A DNA stretch of 64,000 nucleotides from Paenibacillus_S sp043945595 (GTDB lineage: Bacteria > Bacillota > Bacilli > Paenibacillales > NBRC-103111), in NCBI RefSeq assembly GCF_043945595.1, contig NZ_JBIFNP010000001.1, positions 4,216,001 to 4,280,000 on the forward strand, written 5' to 3'. Below are positions 1-8,445 of this stretch, piece after piece. Position 1 is the stretch's first letter. Each line of letters begins with the position of its first letter. A program made the position numbers and the translations under genes. The notes beneath the pieces are model-generated. The model was given only the letters and a program-made list of their open reading frames with translations, was not told the origin of the DNA and ran no database searches.

Positions 1-591
1 CAGCTCCTGTTTATAATCCGAGCCCCGAACGGCGACTAAGACGGGCCGATTTTTTAGCTGCGTTTTCAAGGTAGGACAAATTAAAGGCTGCAAAACCCAA
101 TCTTTTTCCCGTTGGGCATAAGCGAGTGTATTATCGATAAAAGAATCCAGCTGATCTATGTAATGATGACGAGCTTCCTGGTACCGCTGCAGCCAGTACT
201 GCCGGGTCAGCCAGGTGACGGGAATCGGCCGCTCCTCCGCACCGGGAAGCAGGACCGCGGTTTCAGTAAGGCTGAGCTCGCGGTAATATTGTAATCGTGG
301 GAACCATTGCGGGTGAATTTCCAGAACGGGAACACCAGCCTCCAGCAGCATCAGGCAGCCCACCGCCGGCAGCGTGCCGGTCATGGTTTGTCCCGCGTTT
401 ATTACAGCGCGCACCCGCGCCTGCAATAAACCTTCGGCCGCCAAATCGTCCAGATCGTCATGGAAGATGACGGCAATGCTCTCCGGCTCCAGATGGCGAA
501 GCAGCTGCTTCGTCGATTCATGAACAGCTATTGGTCCTCGGATGAGGACAGGCTGAGGGACGGTTGTAGTCAAGCTGTTTCGAATGGCCAT
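1..591 (-). CDS. steA: SteA-like putative cytokinetic ring protein, 3' end cut by window edge
   Basis: An open minus-strand frame runs from about 591 off the left edge, giving at least 197 residues. Residues 18-70 contain RGPIAVHESTKQLLRHL, IAVIFHDDLDDLAAEGL and AVINAGQTMTGTLPAVG. These match the SteA family (thiamine-pyrophosphokinase-like fold), where the pattern is RTK..L followed by IAVI.H.DLD.VAAE and NA..S.SG. SteA-type proteins act in cell division or cell-envelope separation in Gram-positives (family knowledge). The start is uncertain: ATG at 591 has only a weak Shine-Dalgarno, GTG at 615 has none, and a CTG at 633 has AAGGA 6 bases upstream. The gene lies downstream of spo0A in the same orientation. 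Confidence 0.75.
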   Translation of the reverse strand, partial: MAIRNSLTTTVPQPVLIRGPIAVHESTKQLLRHLEPESIAVIFHDDLDDLAAEGLLQARVRAVINAGQTMTGTLPAVGCLMLLEAGVPVLEIHPQWFPRLQYYRELSLTETAVLLPGAEERPIPVTWLTRQYWLQRYQEARHHYIDQLDSFIDNTLAYAQREKDWVLQPLICPTLKTQLKNRPVLVAVRGSDYKQEL

Positions 592-682
592 TTCGCACAC
601 TGCTTTCTTGATCACATGGTTTGGTATTTTCAGTACATATCCTTATTTTTCGTTACTGCCCTTCATCTCATACATAGGAGTG

Positions 683-710
683 AAAAATAAGCAAGCCGGC
701 GGGCTTGCTT
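683..710 (-). terminator. Rho-independent terminator
   Basis: The minus strand reads AAGCAAGCCCGCCGGCTTGCTT followed by ATTTTTC, a perfect stem with a U-rich tail. It lies between the steA-like gene and the hypothetical gene at 836-1114. Confidence 0.6.
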
Positions 711-761
711 TCAACTGCAGTGGGACATCCCTGGGCCTCGGTGCCATTTCACCAATCCAAT

Positions 762-813
762 AAAAAAACAGTCCGGCATGAGCGAACAGCAACGCTCCTC
801 CCGAACTGTTTTT
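762..813 (-). terminator. Rho-independent terminator of the 836-1114 gene
   Basis: On the minus strand AAAACAGTTCGGGAGGAGCG and its complement ending in CCGGACTGTTTTTTT form a long stem with a run of seven T. It starts just after the stop of the hypothetical gene. Confidence 0.75.
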
Positions 814-835
814 CACCTTTACTTTCTAACCTTCT

Positions 836-1114
836 TCAAATCAAAAAAGCTCCTCGCATCCGCTCCGCATATTCCGTAGAAGCGACAGCTTCCTGGACAT
901 AATGAAGAATTGCCGCGGTTTCCGCCTCTTTAAAAGCATATCTGCAGTCCATCCCGTTAAACATCAGATGCATGTTCTTAACAGAGCCTTTCTCCGGAAT
1001 ATCGAATACAATCACATACAGCTCCTCCGGTTCGTCGGCAAATCGGCAGCCTACATTCACCTGCAGCACATGCTGCTCCTCATTCCAATCCATTTCGCAA
1101 TAGTCAAATTCCAT
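836..1114 (-). CDS. hypothetical protein
   Basis: This encodes 92 residues from ATG 1114, which is preceded by a purine-rich GGGAGTGGGG. An upstream in-frame ATG at 1153 lacks a ribosome-binding site. The protein is acidic with no membrane segment. The middle reads like a small beta-rich domain (QVNVGCRF, LYVIVFDIPE) and the C-terminus like a helix (ETAAILHYVQEAVAS). I do not recognise the family. It is a single-gene unit with its own terminator. Confidence 0.55.
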   Translation of the reverse strand: MEFDYCEMDWNEEQHVLQVNVGCRFADEPEELYVIVFDIPEKGSVKNMHLMFNGMDCRYAFKEAETAAILHYVQEAVASTEYAERMRGAFLI

Positions 1115-1244
1115 ACTAATCCCCACTCCCGTCCTGCCTTGTCCTGAGATCATCTTAACGCATATTCCCGGCCGAAGACAAACATACTATGGACGATCTT
1201 ATTTCTCTCCAAAGATCATTTCATACAAAGGGAGGCATTTGAAA

Positions 1245-1433
1245 ATGACCGATAATCTAAACAGCCAGTATGACTGCGCCAGCGCCGGAGAAGATCTGCA
1301 TCAGCTGCAGGAGCAATTAAACGCTCTTCACAATGAGCAGGGAGCTGCCACATCGAAAGAGCAGTCCGACCTTATCAACCGTTTGGAGAACCAAATTCAG
1401 TTTATAAAAAACAAATGCGACATCCGTCCATAA
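1245..1433 (+). CDS. small hypothetical protein
   Basis: This encodes 62 residues. The Shine-Dalgarno AAAGGGAGG ends 9 bases before ATG 1245, which rules out the in-frame TTG at 1239. Residues 15-55 are Q/E/L/N-rich with heptad-like spacing (LHQLQEQLNALHNEQ, LINRLENQIQFIKNK), suggesting a short coiled coil. A terminator follows directly. No family is recognised. Confidence 0.6.
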   Translation: MTDNLNSQYDCASAGEDLHQLQEQLNALHNEQGAATSKEQSDLINRLENQIQFIKNKCDIRP

Positions 1434-1449
1434 ATTTGTGAGAGTGCGG

Positions 1450-1471
1450 CGCCGGGCTTCCGGCGTTTTTT
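1450..1471 (+). terminator. Rho-independent terminator
   Basis: CGCCGG-GCTT-CCGGCG followed by TTTTTT lies 17 bases after the stop of the small 1245-1433 gene. Confidence 0.75.
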
Positions 1472-1575
1472 GGTTTTGTCTTAGAGCATACAAGTTCCGC
1501 TTCATTCATTTATTCATTCGGTTCAAGCTCGTGCTCTTCAATAAGCATGATATTATTTGAGCGGCACCTCACATA

Positions 1576-1990
1576 TTAAACAATATGTTTTTTAATATTC
1601 GGGTAAAGCGTCACACGGCCCAGCTCTGACAATTGAATCCACTTTACAGCCGTTTGATTAGGATCCGGTTTTCTCCGGCATCCTTGGACTGGAGCCTTCC
1701 TTCAAGGTACAGTCAAAAATCAAGCTCAGCCCGTGAGGAGCCGGATCGTAAAGGCGTGAAGCCAAGTGCGGCGCATATTCATAGACGAAGGCTATTCGGC
1801 CCACATTCATGTCAACGGAGGCTTCTTCCCGCGCTTGCCTTTTAACTGCCTCGACAACGGATTCATTCGCCTCCACACCATCGGCCGGGAGGTTGTAGTG
1901 CAGACCGTTTTCATCCTGGAATTCAATTAACAAGACCGATTCCTCTTGTATAATTAGCGCACAAGCCCGAACTCGAATATGAAATTTCAC
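1576..1990 (-). pseudogene. Nudix hydrolase, frameshifted
   Basis: The N-terminal 107 residues (MKFHIRVRACALIIQEESVL) and the stretch GVEANESVVEAVKRQAREEA look like a Nudix fold with a partly degenerate Nudix box: the RE..EE core reads RQAREE. The frame breaks near 1668 in a GAGAAAACC run. Removing one A restores a continuous C-terminus (KWIQLSELGRVTLYPNIKK) ending at the TAA at 1576. The intact product would be about 137 residues, normal for small MutT/Nudix proteins. This is either an assembly insertion or a pseudogene; several neighbours have the same kind of +1 insertion. Confidence 0.65.
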
Positions 1991-2122
1991 TTTCGTTCCT
2001 CCAATATCTTTTTAATGGCTACACTATTTTTACTTAGCTCCACACTGTTTATTGCCATTTCTGCAACCTAATGAATAACATTTGCGTTTAAATAAGTGAC
2101 ACACTTTCGGGAGGTAACGTAC

Positions 2123-2365
2123 ATGCGGATTGAGGATGCGATTCAAGCGAAGTTTAAATGCACAAAGTGCAGCGGCACCAGCTGTAGGACCAAAGAAGTG
2201 GCTATGACCGGTACAGGATTAAGCAAAATGTTTGACATTCAGCACAATCACTTTCTTTTCGTATCGTGTGAGAACTGCGGTTATGTCGAGGTGTACAATC
2301 CAAGTATTCTTGAGGGAAAGTCGCGCGGCCAATTAGGTACTGTGCTGGATATTTTGTTCGGGTAA
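2123..2365 (+). CDS. zinc-ribbon nucleic-acid-binding-like protein
   Basis: This encodes 80 residues. The Shine-Dalgarno CGGGAGG lies 8 bases before ATG 2123; the longer reading from 2096 has none. CTKC at residues 13-16 and CENC at 52-55 form a four-cysteine zinc ribbon with a small hydrophobic core between them (NHFLFVSCENCGYVEVY). This pattern is typical of the small DUF2082-type zinc-ribbon proteins of Bacillales. Substrate and role are unknown. A terminator follows. Confidence 0.6.
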   Translation: MRIEDAIQAKFKCTKCSGTSCRTKEVAMTGTGLSKMFDIQHNHFLFVSCENCGYVEVYNPSILEGKSRGQLGTVLDILFG

Positions 2366-2384
2366 TAGAGGTTATCACAGTGGT

Positions 2385-2415
2385 AAAAGCCCGCGGAAGG
2401 GCTTTTCTCTTTTTA
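2385..2415. terminator. terminator between convergent genes
   Basis: AAAAGCCCGCGGAAGGGCTTTT followed by a T-rich tract lies between the convergent zinc-ribbon gene (+) and yqzG (-). It probably serves both strands. Confidence 0.65.
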
Positions 2416-2766
2416 CCGGGTCGTTTCCGTTAATTTTATTAGAAGGACCTTATCCGTTGCCAATACATAACGAATCCGAACGTACACTGCGAATTGTTTA
2501 CCATTTTCGTTCAGCCAAAATTTAAACGTTTCTTCTACTTCATCCGGTACGGTTTCGGATATCATTTTCTTCCGCTCGACATGTAAGTAATCAATCACAG
2601 AGGCGTTCGGATATTTCTTCTTAATCTCGCTAAAAGCAAGTCTGCTCCACTTGGCATATTCCGGTTCTTTAGCAAACAGGGTGGAAGGCAGCATTGTCAT
2701 AAGCGCAACGATAAGCGAGACAAGAAACAACTGAATTGTGCAGTTAGAACGAGTAATCAATTTCAT
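2413..2766 (-). CDS. yqzG: YqzG/YhdC-like secreted protein (DUF3889)
   Basis: This encodes about 117 residues with an N-terminal signal peptide (TIQLFLVSLIVALMTMLPST, cleaved near LFA-KEP). The mature part has YAKWSRLAFSEIKKKYP and VIDYLHVERK, the hallmark segments of DUF3889, which is known from YqzG and YhdC of B. subtilis. Function is unknown; the protein is exported. The start overlaps the end of the upstream gene by about 20 bases. AAAGGTG precedes ATG 2766 closely, and an in-frame TTG six bases further is spaced better, so the exact start is uncertain. Confidence 0.7.
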   Translation of the reverse strand: MKLITRSNCTIQLFLVSLIVALMTMLPSTLFAKEPEYAKWSRLAFSEIKKKYPNASVIDYLHVERKKMISETVPDEVEETFKFWLNENGKQFAVYVRIRYVLATDKVLLIKLTETTR

Positions 2767-3421
2767 CACCTTTTTGTGTAACTAATTGAAATAATACCGC
2801 TTCACTCGGATCATCAAGCTTCATATCCATCCTGTTAACCGTAAATGCTTGAAACCCGCTTCTCTGGGGTCTTGCAACAACAATGACCTGATTCCCGCCA
2901 GTCAACACCTCTTCAATTTTGGCTTGCATGGCAATCACAATGTACTGACCCAAGAATCTATCACGATCCGCATTTTGAGGCTGAGTCTGCACATTCGCCA
3001 ATTCCTCGTCCAGTCCAACATCATGTACAAAATCGTAGTAATTAGAAAGCGCCGCGGTCGGTGCAGTAAATAATCGATGCATAGCAAAATGCAAGCGCAA
3101 AGGGACATAAGACCATCGTCCGGCCGAAACGCTGCTATGCCAATACGCTTTATAAACCGGTCTTTGCCATTCGGGTTTGTCGATCAACGTAGTATAAGGA
3201 AGTTTGCCGCCACTTCTAATTATATCCAACGGCGCTTTCATTTTAGTGGGGAATGGCGGTTGGTCAAATGGTGGATCAGCCATATCTTTTGGTTGTTCCG
3301 GTTCCAAGCGTTTTAACTGTTCTGAAAGCTTATGTATTTCTTGGGATTGGTCAGGACTAGCCTCTGCAGCGTTAGACAGCAATAGCAGCATAATCAGCAA
3401 TAAAAGTAAAGAGCGCGGCAT
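2744..3421 (-). CDS. secreted hypothetical protein, translation start cut off by IS256 insertion
   Basis: ATG 3421 opens 225 residues with a classic signal peptide (MPRSLLLLLIMLLLLSNAAE, cleavage near AEA-SPD). A proline-rich segment follows, then a folded domain ending near yqzG. The family is not recognised. The IS256-family element inserted two bases upstream of this ATG. On the far side of the element the minus strand reads AAGAAGGTGACCC, so the native Shine-Dalgarno (AAGGTGA) is now about 1.36 kb away. The frame stays open into the IS (to 3562), but that extension is antisense to the transposase and unlikely to be a native N-terminus. The gene is probably silenced at translation unless an IS-borne start is used. 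Confidence 0.6.
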   Translation of the reverse strand: MPRSLLLLLIMLLLLSNAAEASPDQSQEIHKLSEQLKRLEPEQPKDMADPPFDQPPFPTKMKAPLDIIRSGGKLPYTTLIDKPEWQRPVYKAYWHSSVSAGRWSYVPLRLHFAMHRLFTAPTAALSNYYDFVHDVGLDEELANVQTQPQNADRDRFLGQYIVIAMQAKIEEVLTGGNQVIVVARPQRSGFQAFTVNRMDMKLDDPSEAVLFQLVTQKGDEIDYSF

Positions 3422-3431
3422 GGTTGGGTCA

Positions 3432-4789
3432 GAGTCTGTAAAATAAACTGTGTAAACTCTCAAACCTGCTAAAATAGAAGTAACAGAAAGGTTGGGAGTA
3501 CACATGGGATTATGGACAAAGGAACAACTCCGCGCATTCATCAAGGAGAATAAGCTGGTCACCGCGCAGGATGCACAAAATGCCTTGAAAGACTTGTTCG
3601 CCGAAACGTTGCAAGAGATGCTTGAGGCCGAGATGGATACGCATCTAGGTTACGAGAAGCACGATGTACAAAACAAGCAGACAAGCAACAGTCGTAACGG
3701 TAAGAGCAAGAAGAAGATCACTAGCGAGTACGGCGAGCAGGAAATCACCGTGCCTAGGGACCGTTTCAGTGAGTTCGAACCTCTCGTAGTGAAGAAGAAT
3801 CAGTCCAGTGTAACCGGTATCGAGGATCAAATTATCGCGCTCTATGCCAAAGGAGTCAGCACAAGAGAAATCCAGGATCATCTGCAGAATCTATACGGCA
3901 TTGACGTCTCGCCAACGATGATCTCAAACGTCACGAACAAGATCATTCCCCTCATCAAAGAGTGGCAGAATCGCCCGCTACAAGGCGTTTACGCAGTTGT
4001 CTTTCTGGATGCCATCCACTTCAAGGTCAAGCAGGACGGCGCCATTGTAAACAAGGCAGGCTATATGGTCATCGGGATCGATCTGGACGGCAACAAAGAC
4101 GTACTGGGCATGTGGATCGGTGAGAACGAGTCGGCGAAGTTCTGGCTCAGCGTGCTGAATGATCTCAAAAACCGCGGCGTACAGGACATTCTCATCACCT
4201 GTGTCGACAACCTGACGGGCTTCTCACAAGCGATCACCGCATGCTATCCGAAGACCGAAATCCAAAAGTGTATCATCCACCAGATCCGTAACTCTACGCG
4301 CTACGTCTCTTACAAGGATCTAAAGAAAGTAACGGCGGACCTGAAGCCGATCTACAAAGCGGTAACGGAGGAAATGGCGCTTGTGGAGCTCGATCGTTTC
4401 GAAGAAGCCTGGGGAGCTAAATACCCGCTCATTATCCGCTCCTGGCGCAACAATTGGGACGAGCTGGCCACGTTCTTCAAATATCCGCCCGAACTACGTA
4501 AACTCATCTATACCACCAACATGATCGAAAGCTACCACCGCCAGCTTCGCAAAGTAACCAAAGGAAAAAGCATCTTCCCAAGCGATGAAGCGCTGCTGAA
4601 AATGCTCTACCTCGTCACCATGGACGTCACGCGTAAATGGACGGGACGCGTCCAGAACTGGGGACAGATGCTTCTCCAACTTTCTGTGTTCTATCCGGAT
4701 CGGATCGGTCAACATTTGCCTTGAGTACCGAACTCCCCCTCGGGGGAGCTTCTCTCTAAATGAGTTTACACAAAATTATTGACAGACCC
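3432..4789 (+). mobile_element. IS256-family insertion sequence, complete
   Basis: The element is 1358 bp with 28-bp imperfect terminal inverted repeats at 3432-3459 and 4762-4789, sharing the outer GTCTGT and inner TGTGTAAACTC. It is flanked by the 8-bp direct repeat TTGGGTCA at 3424-3431 and 4790-4797, as expected for the 8-9 bp duplications of this family. It carries one intact transposase. The duplication is perfect and the transposase intact, which suggests a recent insertion. Confidence 0.92.
3504..4724 (+). CDS. IS256-family transposase (Mutator type)
   Basis: This encodes 406 residues from ATG 3504, with GGGAG 6 bases upstream; a TTG at 3492 is less likely. The DDE residues lie in VFLDAIHFKVKQ, ILITCVDNLTGF and, towards the C-terminus, ESYHRQLRKVTKGKSIFPS. 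An N-terminal helix-rich DNA-binding region (LREFIKENK-type) precedes them. The length is normal for the family, and it is intact, so probably active. Confidence 0.92.
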   Translation: MGLWTKEQLRAFIKENKLVTAQDAQNALKDLFAETLQEMLEAEMDTHLGYEKHDVQNKQTSNSRNGKSKKKITSEYGEQEITVPRDRFSEFEPLVVKKNQSSVTGIEDQIIALYAKGVSTREIQDHLQNLYGIDVSPTMISNVTNKIIPLIKEWQNRPLQGVYAVVFLDAIHFKVKQDGAIVNKAGYMVIGIDLDGNKDVLGMWIGENESAKFWLSVLNDLKNRGVQDILITCVDNLTGFSQAITACYPKTEIQKCIIHQIRNSTRYVSYKDLKKVTADLKPIYKAVTEEMALVELDRFEEAWGAKYPLIIRSWRNNWDELATFFKYPPELRKLIYTTNMIESYHRQLRKVTKGKSIFPSDEALLKMLYLVTMDVTRKWTGRVQNWGQMLLQLSVFYPDRIGQHLP

Positions 4790-4911
4790 TTGGGTCACCT
4801 TCTTAACCTTTGGTGCCTTTATTTTTCCTTTACACGCTAGGTTTTAAACAACGAATAAATACATTTATTAATTATTTACGCATATGCCTCCATATGATTT
4901 GTTCAAAAAGA

Positions 4912-5368
4912 TTAAAGTTTTTTGTACACAAATTCTCTGTAACCACGGAAACCTTGCTTGTTGTAAAAATTTTTTGCTTGTTCATTATTAACCCAATAAT
5001 CTAATTCGACCAAGTCCATACCATGACTTTTGGCAAAGTCGTAAATATAATTCATTAACTGTGACCCATAGCCCTTTCTATTTCGTTCTTCCACAATACC
5101 TATTTGATGTACGAACACTGATTTACGTTCTTTTGACAAGGCGTTTGGAGGGTAACTTTTTAATTCTATCCATGCGTAACCGAGCGGCTGCTCGTTCCAT
5201 AAGAAAGAAAACAAAGTTCTCTTTCGTTATCCACTGCTTAAATAAATCGCGAATGGCTTCGAAATTATATTCTGTGAAATGCTCCGGATATAAAGACACA
5301 TGTAATTCGTGGACGGGTTTATTCAACCTTGCAAGCAGCTCAAAATCGGTTGTTCGGTTGATTCTCAT
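4912..5368 (-). pseudogene. GNAT N-acetyltransferase, frameshifted
   Basis: ATG 5368 has GGGAGG upstream. The first 53 residues (MRINRTTDFELLARLNKPV) continue in the next frame as WNEQPLGYAWIELKSYPP, VFVHQIGIVEERNRKGYGSQ and the C-terminal NNEQAKNFYNKQGFRGYR. Together they give about 151 residues with the GNAT acetyl-CoA loop (R-x-x-G-x-G, here RNRKGYGS). The break is near 5206 (TTCTTATGG); removing one A joins the frames. The acceptor substrate is unknown. It lies in the A+T-rich segment next to the IS. Confidence 0.65.
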
Positions 5369-5471
5369 ATTTATCCCTCCCAACTTAATAATGGCATTAC
5401 TCTGCCTATCCCGTAGTATTCAAAAGTCAGCTTTTGAATCTGACTTCTCAGAACTCATTCGACGATGGACT

Positions 5472-5780
5472 TTATGCTCTTACATCTTTATTTTTATATT
5501 TTTCCCTATTGATCTCTTCTTTTAAATGAAAACACTGTTCCAAATCAACTTCATAAATATTAGCCAACGCTGAAATGTAGTAAAGTATATCATACATCTC
5601 TTCTTCAACCGTACCCTTTATGTTTCCAGTTTGGTTTAATCTTTTATTTTTCCTTAGAGCATCTGCTAGTTCTCCGACTTCCTCAATAAGTTTAAGAAAA
5701 TAATCATTTTTCTTATCTGGTTGATGGTCAAAACCCTTTATATATTCCTGTAACCCTCTTATAGTTAAATTTTCACACAT
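5472..5780 (-). CDS. MazG-like nucleotide pyrophosphohydrolase
   Basis: This encodes 102 residues from ATG 5780 with AAGGGG 7 bases upstream; the longer reading to 5885 is less supported. LIEEVGELADALRKN and EEEMYDILYYISALANIY give the EExE...EExxD metal-binding pattern of the all-alpha MazG/dUTPase-like superfamily, which hydrolyses nucleoside triphosphates to monophosphates. It is the short single-domain form. The specific nucleotide substrate cannot be told. It lies in the low-G+C stretch with acetyltransferases. Confidence 0.7.
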   Translation of the reverse strand: MCENLTIRGLQEYIKGFDHQPDKKNDYFLKLIEEVGELADALRKNKRLNQTGNIKGTVEEEMYDILYYISALANIYEVDLEQCFHLKEEINREKYKNKDVRA

Positions 5781-6086
5781 AACCATGCCCCTTAACATTT
5801 TTGAAGTTTTTAGTTTATAGATGAAATAAGTTACGGCTAATTTTATGAAATTCTCTAGTTGGTTAAACATTGCTTTCAGTTTCATTACGATTTATATAGA
5901 TCCTTTTTCATCATTTCTTTGAAACGAATTTCGTTCCTTCGTTCCGCTACCACTCATTCGTGGAATAAAGCGTGCATGAAATTGCGGTAAACTCTTAGCT
6001 TGGGCTTTCGATCAATTCTGTCACCTTTTTATCCGGTGTATATAAGAAAAATGAGCATGGAAAAAGGACATCCGAGTGAATGCACC

Positions 6087-6227
6087 TTATTTATTGTTAT
6101 TTTTAAATTCTTCTTTTTCTTGATCCTTACCAAATACTTTTTCGTAAGTCAATGCCTCTTTGAAGGAATCATCAAGTACGTACGGATCAAACTCTTGCTC
6201 GTTATTTTCTTTTTTCTTCTCATTCAT
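6087..6227 (-). CDS. very small hypothetical protein
   Basis: This encodes 46 residues. GGGAG lies 8 bases before ATG 6227, and the stop is TAA at 6087. The sequence is highly charged (MNEKKKENNEQEFDPYVLDD, then FKEALTYEKVFGKDQEKEE). The good Shine-Dalgarno and sharply bounded charged composition argue that it is real. It follows the acetyltransferase gene at 6278-6823 in the same orientation and could be co-transcribed. Family and function are not recognised. Confidence 0.45.
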   Translation of the reverse strand: MNEKKKENNEQEFDPYVLDDSFKEALTYEKVFGKDQEKEEFKNNNK

Positions 6228-6277
6228 TTCAAGTGCTCCCTTGTATAAATAAAATTATGTAGACACTCCAATTAGGA

Positions 6278-6823
6278 TTAAATTAGTTGTTTTATTAAAC
6301 TAACACGGATTGTACCGTCCCATAGTGAACCACGTCGAACCTCCTGATAACCCAACTTTTTATTAAGCTCGATTACATGGATATTCGTTTCTTCGGTATG
6401 AGTGTATATTAAATTAACTCCATACGTTCTTGCTTCTTCTTCTAATTTAAGTTTGAGTTTGGTAGCCAATCCCTTTCGACGATAATTTGGGTGAACCCAT
6501 AATTGAAATATCTCCATAAAACGACCATCATCCTGGAATAAACTACGTTCTAGTTCATTGAAGATTGTTTTCCATGGGTAAACAATATCTCTATTGGCTA
6601 TAGAATACATTATCATCCCAATTCGCTTATCAGAATCGGTCTCTTCAAATACAAAGGCTCCTTTATCGTTTTCAAGCAGGAATTTCAGTATCTTCTCTCT
6701 ATGTTCTTCTTTCTTACTTAATGTCATATTCGAATATATTGGTACGGAAATTCCCTCATCTTTTAAATCAATAATAGCTAAAAAGTCAAGATCCTCAGTA
6801 TTTGCTCTTCTTAATTTAATCAT
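6278..6823 (-). CDS. GNAT family N-acetyltransferase
   Basis: This encodes 181 residues with GAAGGAGAA before ATG 6823. GNAT motif A is clear: FQLWVHPNYRRKGLATKLKL, with R-R-K-G-L-A as the acetyl-CoA pyrophosphate loop. Motif B follows in TNIHVIELNKKLGYQEVRRG. The length is normal and it is intact. The acceptor is not predictable. Its A+T-rich codon use resembles the neighbouring accessory genes rather than the spo0A region. Confidence 0.75.
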   Translation of the reverse strand: MIKLRRANTEDLDFLAIIDLKDEGISVPIYSNMTLSKKEEHREKILKFLLENDKGAFVFEETDSDKRIGMIMYSIANRDIVYPWKTIFNELERSLFQDDGRFMEIFQLWVHPNYRRKGLATKLKLKLEEEARTYGVNLIYTHTEETNIHVIELNKKLGYQEVRRGSLWDGTIRVSLIKQLI

Positions 6824-6958
6824 TATTAATATTCTCCTTCATAATAATGTTCTAGGTCATTAAACATACCGATGTTCTTCTGATTAACGCCTTTCACACT
6901 TTAGAGCTACGCGACCGCTGCACTCTTAATAACTGAAGCAGTCTCAACATCTGTACAA

Positions 6959-7244
6959 TTATATATCAAGCCAATCTGCTATCTCTTGCAGCTTTTTGCC
7001 GCCAATTTCAATTTCTTGGCGCTGTACTTCATTGCATCCTAACGCTTCATAGAAGCGTTTTGACGGATTATCTTTAAGAACCCATATGAGTGCTAACGTA
7101 TATACGGAATGCCCTGAACGCTCTGTCCCCCCCATTTGCAAAACCTACAACCTGCCCATCACTTTCGGCTACATAGATCTTACCTGAATCCAAGAAGTAA
7201 TTTAAAATAATATTACCATAAAATCCCACTCTGGTAATGCGCAA
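6959..7244 (-). pseudogene. decayed GNAT acetyltransferase remnant
   Basis: The 3' frame encodes WVLKDNPSKRFYEALGCNE and the terminal IGGKKLQEIADWLD, the typical C-terminus of a GNAT protein. The 5' frame (GKIYVAESDGQVVGFANGG) is offset by one base at a run of seven C (7127-7133). The segment that should carry the acetyl-CoA loop (R/Q-x-x-G-x-G) is missing, so there is an internal deletion besides the shift, and the usual N-terminal 40-50 residues are absent. This is real decay, not only a sequencing error. Confidence 0.6.
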
Positions 7245-7588
7245 TTTATCTTACTACTCCATATATTTCCTCTTCTTTATTTCACCTGAATTGGAGTTAA
7301 CCCCCATACAAAAGAAACCGACAATAAGCCATCCCTCTAGATAAAAGCCTTTAGAAATGAACCTGATGCGTTAAAGTAAATAAAAAAAACGGCACCGCTG
7401 GGTGCCGTCGATAACTATTGTCATACTTTCGTATTATCCACCATCTGTTCAAACACAAACACCCAATAAATCACTTTGATTTATCGGGTGAGATAGGAAA
7501 GTTCAAATCAAGTTTATTGTCTTCGTTAACTAACTGTAAGCAGCTTCCAACTCTCCGAAACCCTTACCCCTCAATCCTCCTTACCCTT
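7245..7588. other. non-coding interval 3' of spo0A with two hairpins
   Basis: No credible gene is present. A clear terminator lies at 7382-7409. A second inverted repeat is at 7461-7493 (CACCCAATAAATCA / TGATTTATCGGGTG, one mismatch). Both are placed to end spo0A transcription. Nothing else is seen. Confidence 0.5.
7382..7409 (-). terminator. terminator downstream of spo0A
   Basis: The minus strand reads CGGCACCCAGCGGTGCCG followed by TTTTTTTT, a strong stem with an eight-T tail. Confidence 0.75.
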
Positions 7589-8395
7589 TCAAGAAACCTT
7601 ATGCTCGATGCGCAATTTGTCCGCCACCATCGCGATAAATTCGCTATTCGTCGGCTTCGCTTTCGATATATTAATCGTATATCCGAACAAGTGGCTGATG
7701 CTGTCGATGTTGCCGCGCGTCCAAGCGACCTCAATCGCATGGCGGATAGCGCGTTCGACGCGGCTTGGCGTCGTTTTGTATTTTTCGGCAATAGCCGGGT
7801 AGAGCGTTTTGGTGATTGCGCCTAGAATTTCAATATTGTTGTAAACCATAGTAATCGCTTCGCGCAGATATTGGTAGCCTTTAATATGCGCGGGGACACC
7901 GATCTCATGGATGATTGTCGTAATATTGGCATCCAGGTTTTTCGTTTTTGGCAGCTGTACGACATTCGCCTTGCTGGCCGACGAAGAGCTCGACATGATG
8001 GAGTGAGATTGCGTGGTGGATACCAGCTGGCGAATCCGATTCGTCAGAATCTCCATATCAAACGGTTTAAGTATGTAGTAAGAAGCGCCCAGCTGAACCG
8101 CTTTTTGCGTAATGTTCTCTTGACCGAAGGCCGTCAGCATAATAATTTTGGGCTGCGGCTGCAAATCCATTTCCCTTAATTTCTCGAGAACGCCGAGTCC
8201 GTCCAGATGAGGCATAATAATATCCAAAATTAGAACATCCGGCACCCGATTTCCTTGTTCGATGAGACGAAGAACATCATTCCCGTTATAGGCGATACCT
8301 GTCACATGCATATCATCTTGTTCATCGATAAATTCGGAAAGTAAATTCGTAAATTCGCGGTTATCGTCCGCGAGCAATACTTCAATGGTTTGCAA
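7589..8395 (-). CDS. spo0A: sporulation master response regulator Spo0A
   Basis: This encodes 268 residues. It has an N-terminal receiver domain (acidic ADDNREF; phospho-acceptor Asp in LILDIIMPHLDGLGV; conserved Lys in ILKPFDME), a linker, and the Spo0A-specific DNA-binding domain (IIHEIGVPAHIKGYQYLREA, SRVERAIRHAIEVAW, KPTNSEFIAMVADKLR). The start is TTG 8395, 8 bases after AAGGAGG. The apparent ATG at 8413 overlaps that Shine-Dalgarno, and the TTG start aligns with the N-terminus of B. subtilis Spo0A. It controls entry into sporulation by binding 0A boxes. Its own upstream region has three such boxes. Confidence 0.97.
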   Translation of the reverse strand: MQTIEVLLADDNREFTNLLSEFIDEQDDMHVTGIAYNGNDVLRLIEQGNRVPDVLILDIIMPHLDGLGVLEKLREMDLQPQPKIIMLTAFGQENITQKAVQLGASYYILKPFDMEILTNRIRQLVSTTQSHSIMSSSSSASKANVVQLPKTKNLDANITTIIHEIGVPAHIKGYQYLREAITMVYNNIEILGAITKTLYPAIAEKYKTTPSRVERAIRHAIEVAWTRGNIDSISHLFGYTINISKAKPTNSEFIAMVADKLRIEHKVS

Positions 8396-8445
8396 CGTAG
8401 CTTCCTCCTTCATATGTTGACAATAAATGTTTTTTGCATTTTTTT

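Noticed and set aside
2744..3562. 272-residue reading of the secreted protein starting inside the IS
   Set aside because: The first 47 residues are antisense to the transposase; the native signal-peptide start is ATG 3421.
6000..6248. 82-residue plus-strand frame
   Set aside because: No Shine-Dalgarno; the opposite strand holds the better-supported 46-residue gene.
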